Shown here in pieces: positions 61,905-64,000 of a DNA stretch of 64,000 nucleotides. Position 1 is the first letter of the stretch. The number at the start of each line of letters is the position of its first letter. The stretch lies in the NCBI RefSeq assembly GCF_030709675.1, contig NZ_JAUZQD010000011.1, positions 280,083 to 344,082 of the forward strand, read 5' to 3'. The stretch comes from Symbioplanes lichenis. GTDB taxonomy: Bacteria; Actinomycetota; Actinomycetes; Mycobacteriales; Micromonosporaceae. The notes beneath the pieces were generated by a model. It saw only the letters and a program-made list of their open reading frames with translations, was not told the origin of the DNA and searched no databases. The position numbers and the translations under genes were made by a program.

Positions 61905-62233
61905 AGGCCGGTGCCGTCGGACTCGACCCGGCTGGCGGCGACCGCGTGCACGTCCCGCTCGCGCAGGAGCACGTACTCCTTGCCGTGCAGCTCGACCTCG
62001 GAACGCTCCTCGGGGTCGAAGAGCACCCGGTCGCCCACGACGATGGACCGGACGTTGGGGCCCACGCCGACGGCCTTGGCCCAGGACAGCCGCCGTCCCA
62101 TGGAGGCGGTGGCGGGGATGACGATGCCGGCGCTCGAGCGGCGCTCGCCCTCGCCGCCGTCGAGCCGGACCAGGACGCGGTCGTGCAGCATGCGGATCGG
62201 CAGACCGGCCTCGGTCTGGGTGTTCGTGCTCAC
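61895..62233 (-). CDS. GroES-like co-chaperone
   Basis: 112 residues. LHDRVLVRLDGGEGERRSSA then GIVIPATA (~16-43) is the GroES N-terminal strand and mobile loop with the hydrophobic GIV/VIP tripeptide that docks to GroEL. VVGDRVLFDPEERSEVELHG with KEYVLLRERDVHAV (~68-100) is the conserved C-terminal half. It carries extra residues at both ends (MSTNTQTEAGLP; ASRVESDGTGLYL). It is a divergent paralogue rather than the main groES, which would normally sit beside groEL and carry CIRCE. No CIRCE is visible upstream. It may cap the stand-alone GroEL at 39.7 kb (inference). Confidence 0.85.
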   Translation of the reverse strand: MSTNTQTEAGLPIRMLHDRVLVRLDGGEGERRSSAGIVIPATASMGRRLSWAKAVGVGPNVRSIVVGDRVLFDPEERSEVELHGKEYVLLRERDVHAVAASRVESDGTGLYL

Positions 62234-62333
62234 GGAAGGGACGGTACGCCTGCGCCTTCCGGCTTCGCGTGCCGGTCTCGACTACGGTGGTCGCGGTGAC
62301 CGTCGCGGTGACTACGGCAAGGGGGTTGGCGGG

Positions 62334-63599
62334 TTGAGCCGCTTGCAACGGGTCCGGGCGAACCTGCGCAGGGCCTACGAGACGGGACGGGACTCGGTGC
62401 GCCTGGCCCGCGCCGAGACCGAGCGCCCGGCCGAGGACACCGAGCCGGAGTTCGAGCCGCCGGCGCCGGAGCCGACCCTCGAGCACCACTCCACCACCAG
62501 CCGCGACGACGCCGAGGTGCCGCACCCGCTGCGCATCGCGGCCGCCTGGTCGTGGCGCCTCATCGTGGTGGGCGTGGTCGGCTGGGTGCTGCTGCGCTTC
62601 ATCGGCATCATCAGCGTCGTGGTCGTCCCGCTGGCCATCGCGCTGCTGCTCTCCGCGCTGCTCTCGCCGGCCGTCAGCTGGCTGCTCAAGGCCCGGCTGC
62701 CGCCGTCGCTGGCCACCTTCCTGGTGCTCATCTGCGGCCTGGGCGCCGTGGCCGGGACCCTGACCGCGGTGGTCACCCAGTTCATCGACGGGCTGCCGCA
62801 GCTCACCGCCAGCGCCACCAAGGGCGTCCGGCAGATCCAGGACTGGGCCCGCACCGGCCCGCTGCACCTCTCCGACGCCCAGGTCGACCAGGCCATCGAC
62901 TCGGCCCAGGAATGGATCAACTCCAACACCTCGTCGCTGACCGCCACCGGCTTCGCCACCGCCGCCACCGTCTTCGAACTGCTCACCGGCGCGGTGCTGG
63001 TGCTCTTCGCGACGTTCTTCTTCCTCCGCGACGGCCGCAAGATCTGGCGCTTCCTGGTCCGCCTCTTCCCGGTCAACGCCCGCTGGAGCCTCTCCGACGC
63101 CGGCGACGCCTCCTGGGCCACGCTCGGCGCCTACGTCCGCGCCACGGTGCTCGTCGCGATCATCGACGCGACCGGCATCGGCCTTGCCCTGGTGATCCTC
63201 GACGTCCCGTTCGCCTTCCCGCTGGCCGCCCTGGTCTTCCTCGGCGCCTTCGTCCCGATCGTCGGCGCCAGCGTCTCGGGCGCAGTCGCCGTCCTCGTGG
63301 CCCTGGTCGCCAAGGGCTGGATCGTCGCCCTCATCGTCCTGGGCGCCGTCATCCTGGTCCAGCAGGTCGAGGGGCACATCCTCCAGCCCCTCATCATGGG
63401 CCGCGCGGTCGCCATCCACCCATTGGTCGTCATCGTCGGCATCGCCTCGGGCGTCGTTCTCGCCGGCATCATCGGCGCCCTGGTCGCGGTCCCGCTGATC
63501 GCCGTCCTCAACACCGGCATCCGCCGCCTCGCCCGCCGCCGCCCCGAGGTCCCGCCCAGCGCCGTCGTCGTGACCGCAGGCACCGACGCTCACCCGTGA
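62334..63599 (+). CDS. AI-2E family transporter (YdiK/PerM-like permease)
   Basis: 421 residues. The first ~65 are hydrophilic, rich in Glu/Pro (EDTEPEFEPPAPEPT). About eight helices follow, with VVVPLAIALLLSALLSPAVS at the start, FLRDGRKIWRFLVRLFPVNA (conserved YdiK loop) and VEGHILQPLIMGRAVAIHPL near the end, the family signature. Members were named for autoinducer-2 export but most carry out other transport; substrate unknown. TTG 62334 has AAGGGGG eight bases upstream; the frame is open further upstream but without homology. Two 11-bp GTCGCGGTGAC repeats (62290-62311) lie before it. Confidence 0.88.
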   Translation: MSRLQRVRANLRRAYETGRDSVRLARAETERPAEDTEPEFEPPAPEPTLEHHSTTSRDDAEVPHPLRIAAAWSWRLIVVGVVGWVLLRFIGIISVVVVPLAIALLLSALLSPAVSWLLKARLPPSLATFLVLICGLGAVAGTLTAVVTQFIDGLPQLTASATKGVRQIQDWARTGPLHLSDAQVDQAIDSAQEWINSNTSSLTATGFATAATVFELLTGAVLVLFATFFFLRDGRKIWRFLVRLFPVNARWSLSDAGDASWATLGAYVRATVLVAIIDATGIGLALVILDVPFAFPLAALVFLGAFVPIVGASVSGAVAVLVALVAKGWIVALIVLGAVILVQQVEGHILQPLIMGRAVAIHPLVVIVGIASGVVLAGIIGALVAVPLIAVLNTGIRRLARRRPEVPPSAVVVTAGTDAHP

Positions 63600-64000
63600 C
63601 GCGTGCCGCGACGCGCGGCCTCCGCATCGGCATCGGCGTCTGAGCCACGCCGCGCCTGAGCTGCACCGCGCTCGAGCTGCGCCGCGCTTGAGCCACGCCG
63701 TGTCTCCGCGACCGAGCTGTGGCGCGTGGCGCCGCCCGCGGGAGTACGAGCCGCGTGGCGCTGGCCGGGCGGGAATGCGAGCCGCGTGGCGCTGGCCGGG
63801 CGGGGGTATGGGCGGCGCGGGAGTGTGGGCCACATGGTGCTGGCCACGTGAGAGTGCGGGCTGGATGGAGTGGGGGCGCGCGAGCCGTGGAGCTTACGGA
63901 GGCACGGGGCTGCGGGGCGCGCAGGGGCGCGGGTGGGGGCGCGCGGGAGTACGGGTCGCGTGGTGCCGACCGCACGGAGTGTGGGGCGCGCGGAGTGCCA
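63600..64000. repeat. Non-coding end region of degenerate tandem repeats
   Basis: No credible gene in these 401 bp. Four 16-bp units starting GAGC (GAGCCACGCCGCGCCT, GAGCTGCACCGCGCTC, GAGCTGCGCCGCGCTT, GAGCCACGCCGTGTCT) occupy 63642-63705. A 26-bp sequence beginning GAGCCGCGTGGCGCTGGCCG is duplicated at 63747-63772 and 63778-63803 (31-bp period). Further degenerate copies with GCGCGGGAGT and GCGCGC islands run to the window end. Long open frames on both strands here are products of the repeats and base composition. Confidence 0.7.

Overview
The window looks like a chromosomal segment from a high-GC actinomycete, most likely family Micromonosporaceae (Actinoplanes/Micromonospora type). This is inferred from very high GC with GC-rich third codon positions, frequent GTG/TTG starts, CIRCE-controlled groEL, a Cdc48-like AAA ATPase, DUF3263/DUF4032/DUF4031 proteins, a CCA-encoding tRNA and a MsiK-type sugar ATPase. 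I see no phage, transposase, CRISPR array, rRNA operon or secondary-metabolite cluster. Housekeeping genes alternate with small accessory loci.

Layout. 0-10 kb: the C-terminal end of a TPR protein, fumC, a subtilase, cysS-rlmB (translationally coupled), an Hsp70-TM-PQQ fusion, then a convergent sugar-ABC ATPase (msiK-like). 10.5-17.3 kb: a long hairpin, tRNA-Thr(TGT), GNAT, MSMEG_6728-like protein, a small secreted protein, an RCK-pore-RCK ion channel, DUF4032, a secreted trypsin-like protease and a PAP2 phosphatase. 17.2-21.2 kb: an amino-sugar catabolic operon (SIS deaminase/isomerase, ROK kinase, nagA) divergent from a DeoR regulator. 21.2-31.8 kb: an orphan HTH protein, an exporter locus with an alpha/beta-hydrolase fused to an ABC ATPase, a Cdc48-like ATPase, DUF3263, a second ABC exporter, and an ArsR-MFS pair with a clear operator. 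31.8-39.2 kb: a SAM-I riboswitch controlling thrC, two GNAT genes, a hypothetical protein, and a large GT2-CDP-glycerol glycerophosphotransferase. 39.2-42.8 kb: two CIRCE elements and groEL, then a MarR-type regulator with a Cys/His tail and a convergent AhpD-like gene that share an operator-like sequence. 43.2-48.8 kb: a Gfo/Idh/MocA dehydrogenase divergent from a ROK repressor and a three-gene sugar ABC importer without its own ATPase. 48.8-54.2 kb: a 1788-residue LPKTG surface protein with about twelve Tandem-95-type repeats. 54.2-64 kb: an MFS exporter divergent from an HxlR-peroxiredoxin fusion with a 25-bp dyad between them, glpD, a repeat-encoded 45-codon ORF coupling glpD to DUF4031, an HD hydrolase, a FUSC-type exporter, a PrsW protease, a GroES-like co-chaperone and an AI-2E family permease, ending in degenerate tandem repeats.

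Functional links. The sugar importer (45.8-48.7 kb) probably uses the shared ATPase encoded at 9.5 kb. GroEL and the GroES-like protein are both present but unlinked. Several loci are small self-contained regulatory units: ArsR-MFS, MarR-AhpD, HxlR/Prx-MFS, DeoR-amino sugar and ROK-sugar importer. Each has dyads or repeated motifs placed in its promoter. The strongest candidates for undescribed biology are the HxlR-peroxiredoxin regulator with its palindromic bidirectional promoter, the membrane hydrolase-ABC ATPase fusion, and the repeat-built coupling ORF after glpD.
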